Shown one piece after another: positions 30,827 through 33,171 of a stretch of 33,171 nt of DNA. Location: contig JBOZIK010000001.1 in assembly GCA_051453625.1 (NCBI GenBank), positions 194,605,397 to 194,638,567 on the forward strand, read 5' to 3'. The notes beneath the pieces were generated by a model. That model was not told where the DNA came from. It did not search any database and saw only the letters and a program-made list of their open reading frames with translations. The stretch's first letter is position 1. Every line of letters starts with the position of its first letter. This stretch comes from Welwitschia mirabilis (taxonomy: Eukaryota; Gnetophyta; Gnetopsida; Welwitschiales). The translations under genes and the position numbers were made by a program.

Positions 30827-30836
30827 CCTTTTTATA
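30827..30836 (-). promoter_or_regulatory. TATA-box-like site, minus strand
   Basis: TATAAAAAGG on the minus strand, a few tens of bases before the purine-rich leader of the minus gypsy gag. It is well placed for the LTR promoter of that element if the 5' LTR originally ended near 30.8 kb. No matching LTR partner was found. Confidence 0.45.
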
Positions 30837-30989
30837 GTATTACTTTAGAAGTTGAGGACATGTAATCACCTGGTAGTTAAGAAAACAGTTAAAGAAAATA
30901 ATTTCTAGTACTTACCATAACAAACATGTTGACATAGCTAGCAACTACTATTGGGGGTCTGTGTATTATCGGGAATCCAGGATAGTGTT

Positions 30990-31706
30990 AGGAATCCGAG
31001 TGCAATGTCAAGCATTTGTGTGTAATAAGTGGAATGTTAGGCCCCTAAGTATGATGTCAGACCACTAAGTGCGACGTTGGGCCATCAAGTACAACATCAG
31101 AGCCCTTGTGCCGGTGAATAAAACAGGTGATTTGAGAGATTCGATGGATGATTCTAGGCTTTTGGGTGATAAGTATGACATCGGGCACTAAAGTACAATG
31201 TTAACCACCCAAGTGCAACGTTGGCCAATCCAAGTGCGATGTTGAGGTTCTTAGGGCAAGCAAGTATAACAGGTAATTTCTTTGGAAAACTATAAAATCT
31301 AGGCATGTGGAGGGCAAGTGTAACATTGGGCACCTAAGTGTGATGTCGGACATCCAAGTGCAACATTGGGCTTTGAGGGACTTCAAAGTGTAACATCGAG
31401 TTTAGTGAGACAAAGGATGATATCAGGCTTTGAAGTGTAACATCAGCCTTCAAAGTGCAACATCAGCCTCCAAAGTATAATGTTGGCCATTTGGGAGTGA
31501 AATGTTAGCCCTCTAGTTAGGCCTCTGAAGTGGAATGTTGACCATCTGGGAGTATGAAGTTTGCCTACGTTGGCCTTTAAAGTATGATGTCGGCCATCTA
31601 GAAGTGCGGCATCGACCTCTTAAGTGCAATGTTAGCCATCTAGAAGTGTGATGTTAGCCTCTTAAGTATGATTTCAACCATCTGGGAGTGCGACGTCAGC
31701 CTGTTA
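30990..31706 (+). repeat. Degenerate ~20-bp tandem array, ACGT-core consensus
   Basis: By eye about 27 units. The best units read AAGTGCGACGTTGGGCC, AAGTGCGATGTTG and AGTGCGACGTCAGCC, giving an inferred ancestral unit near AAGTGCGACGTCGGCC plus 3-6 variable bases. Most deviations are C-to-T or G-to-A at the three CpG positions. The core GACGTC is palindromic and contains ACGT, the recognition core of plant bZIP factors. The array sits directly upstream of a TATA box. Minus-strand frames through it (31386-31201) are repeat translation, not a gene. Confidence 0.85.
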
Positions 31707-31831
31707 TTTACTATAGTTAGGGCCTTGATTAATTTTTTTAATCGTTAATTAGAGTTGTTTATATTTAACTAAGGTTTGGTTAAATATAGTTAATTATTAT
31801 TTTAAGATTAGATTAAATCCTAGTCCATCAC

Positions 31832-31840
31832 TATAAATAG
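31832..31840 (+). promoter_or_regulatory. TATA box downstream of the tandem array
   Basis: TATAAATAG followed after 30-35 bases by a pyrimidine-rich stretch suited to transcription initiation. A strong plant consensus; likely the LTR promoter of the plus-strand element to its right. Confidence 0.65.
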
Positions 31841-31999
31841 CTCCATGGTCCCCTCATTTTTTTACTTCTTTTGGAACATGCTTCCATTGTCGAATTGGTA
31901 GTTCTTTTATTTATTCTTTTACTTTTTATTTTAATGTATTCTTTTCCTTTTCTTGATTTTTATGTAGCCCCAAATACAAATTTCCTCTAGCATTTTTGG

Positions 32000-32905
32000 A
32001 TGCACTTATTCCTCTGGTTAAAGTATGGCTTCCAGACTTTGCCCTGCCATTTCTTAGAATTCTACCAATGTCAGGTCTACAGAGTAGGAAATACAGTAAT
32101 GAACTTTGAAGCAAGGGTTTTCATGGATCTTCTCCTTCAATCTCTTAGATCTCTATGGCTTCCCATCTTTTTGTCTTTGTCATCCTACTTTTCTTTTCAT
32201 CCTAGATTCCTTGTATTCTTCCTTGAATCTAGATATTGATACCATTACCAATCCTCAGCATGATCTAATTCAGATTTCAAAAGAGAATATCAGGCTAGTC
32301 TTCAAAATGAGTAAAGGTGATCGTGTTGCTCCCAAAGTATCTTGTTCTAATGAGGACTTTTATTACTTCTTGGCTAATTGTTTGGATGATTTTGTATGTG
32401 TGTAGAAGTTGGATACTCGCCATCATCAAATTTCTACTACCAATTTACCATTCCACATTTTGTAGCTTATGAGGAAACCTTTTTTCATGATTGAGTGAGT
32501 GAGACTCTCACCTACATAATTTACTTATTCCCCTTTCTGACTAGTGGAGTTTCTTTCGATTGGGCCTTGGTTATCTATTCTTCTAATCTTTCCTAGTTGA
32601 CCCACGTAAAGAAGAATGGTGATAGGAAGAAGTATTTCTATGGCCATATTTTATTAGATTTATATTTTACTTCTATGAGTCTAGGGGATCTACAACTATT
32701 TAAGGCTATTTTTGTAGATTCCTCTTATGTTTTATCTCCTTATGAGATTCCTACTTGGTCTTTATTACATCCTTTCTCATCTATGGAGGGTGAAGGCTCT
32801 GGGAGTTATGACCCTAGAGATATCTCAGGGTACTTTTTCTATTCCATCTGAGATATGGATTTTGTTGAGGAATTTTGCTATTAATTATATTTCTGATAAT
32901 TCTGA
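32000..32905 (+). pseudogene. Decayed plus-strand coding region, unidentified, probably element-encoded
   Basis: Overlapping plus-strand frames at 32000-32239, 32106-32405, 32597-32851 and 32727-32912 read protein-like over 900 bp with shifts between them. Segments include KMSKGDRVAPKVSCSNEDFY, VSFDWALVIYSSNLS, LTHVKKNGDRKKYFYGHILL, LFKAIFVDSSYVLSPYEIP and an acidic tail GEGSGSYDPRDISGYF. The F-Y-G-H-I-L tract and the W-rich spacing resemble the long non-enzymatic ORFs that some plant retrotransposons carry ahead of gag-pol, but I cannot assign a family. It follows the LTR-like block directly, which supports an element-encoded origin. Confidence 0.4.
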
Positions 32906-33103
32906 TTTTTAGCATTTGGTGTTTTGAAGATGAGTAAGGCTTCGGGATCTTATGACTCTTTCCACTAGAAACATGATAAAGCTCTAGTGAATCACCCTAT
33001 GCTTATGGAACTAGAAGACCAAGAGGATGCACCCCTTATATTTTCTCAGTGATACTAGCCCCATGGGGTATTCCCTACTACCATCTTTTTTCTTTTTTTA
33101 TTT

Positions 33104-33121
33104 CTCTTCTTCTTCTTCTTC

Positions 33122-33171
<50 letters not shown>
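33104..33171 (+). repeat. CTT then CT microsatellite at the window end
   Basis: About 20 bases of CTT repeats (33104-33123) grade into an uninterrupted CT run of about 47 bases to the last base. It continues beyond the window. Pyrimidine runs like this are common in plant leaders and in retroelement internal regions. Confidence 0.95.

Larger units (their letters stand above)
30928..31990 (+). repeat. Probable LTR with tandem-repeat U3 region, plus strand
   Basis: The block starts near TGTTGACATAGC (30928). It carries a long degenerate tandem array, then an AT-rich segment, then TATAAATAG at 31832-31840 and a CT-rich transcript-start-like stretch, followed by a coding-like region from about 32000. 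That layout is U3-TATA-R-U5. There is no second LTR copy in the window, so borders are provisional. Confidence 0.45.

Noticed and set aside
31201-31386. 61-codon minus-strand frame
   Set aside because: It is a translation of the degenerate 20-bp tandem array.
30990-31706. CRISPR-like array
   Set aside because: Units are directly adjacent, degenerate and about 20 bp without unique spacers, in a plant repeat context; no cas genes.
1-33171. tRNA or rRNA genes
   Set aside because: No cloverleaf-compatible A/B-box pair or rRNA-like block was noticed on either strand; a tRNAscan run would be decisive.

Overview
The window looks like an AT-rich, gene-poor stretch of a land-plant nuclear genome, probably a seed plant with a large repeat-filled genome. 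The evidence is: plant Ty1/copia and Ty3/gypsy LTR retrotransposons; CACTA-type DNA transposon ends beginning CACTACAAG; a hAT transposase with a DUF659-type core and a spliceosomal intron; and a piece of a plant-only receptor kinase ectodomain (CrRLK1L, the FERONIA/THESEUS family). There are no bacterial operons. Three runs of N (2175-2274, 22254-22267, 27744-27942) are assembly gaps. I cannot name the species.

Layout. 320-1506: plus-strand copia gag/protease relic, cut by a CACTA terminus at 1507. 1507-2174 and 6994-7684: two direct copies of one composite repeat, each a CACTA terminal region followed by an antisense copia integrase fragment. Between them lie a broken CrRLK1L malectin-like fragment (2751-3456, +) and a broken hAT transposase (about 6720-5125, -). 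7685-14413 has no recognisable mobile protein, but on the minus strand it holds open, exon-like blocks at 12211-12005, 11266-11177 and 10057-9725 with good splice signals, plus decayed coding-like sequence between them; the protein is not identified. 14414-14678 is a short palindromic CACTA-like element or CACTA right end, abutting a plus-strand copia (14690-16640) that lacks most of its reverse transcriptase.

16640-22405 is a nearly full-length but very old minus-strand copia. It has two diverged LTRs, a degenerate primer binding site, gag, protease, integrase, RT, RNase H and a polypurine tract, with a foreign block of about 640 bp inside. It appears to have landed in the 3' LTR of the plus-strand copia. 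22900-25920 is a plus-strand gypsy relic of Athila/Tat-like character. 25957-30790 is a minus-strand gypsy of chromovirus type. 30990-31706 is a degenerate array of about 27 copies of a roughly 20-bp unit with an ACGT core, followed by a TATA box (31832-31840) and a decayed plus-strand coding region (32000-32905) of unknown function. The window ends in a CTT/CT microsatellite.

No protein-coding gene can be called complete. The elements are nested and cut into one another. Many in-frame stops sit where conserved motifs expect CAA, CAG, CGA or TGG, as expected from deamination of methylated cytosine in long-silenced DNA. The least explained pieces are the minus-strand exon set at 9.7-12.2 kb, the possibility that one CACTA element spans 6994-14678 around it, and the ACGT-core tandem array in front of a TATA box.
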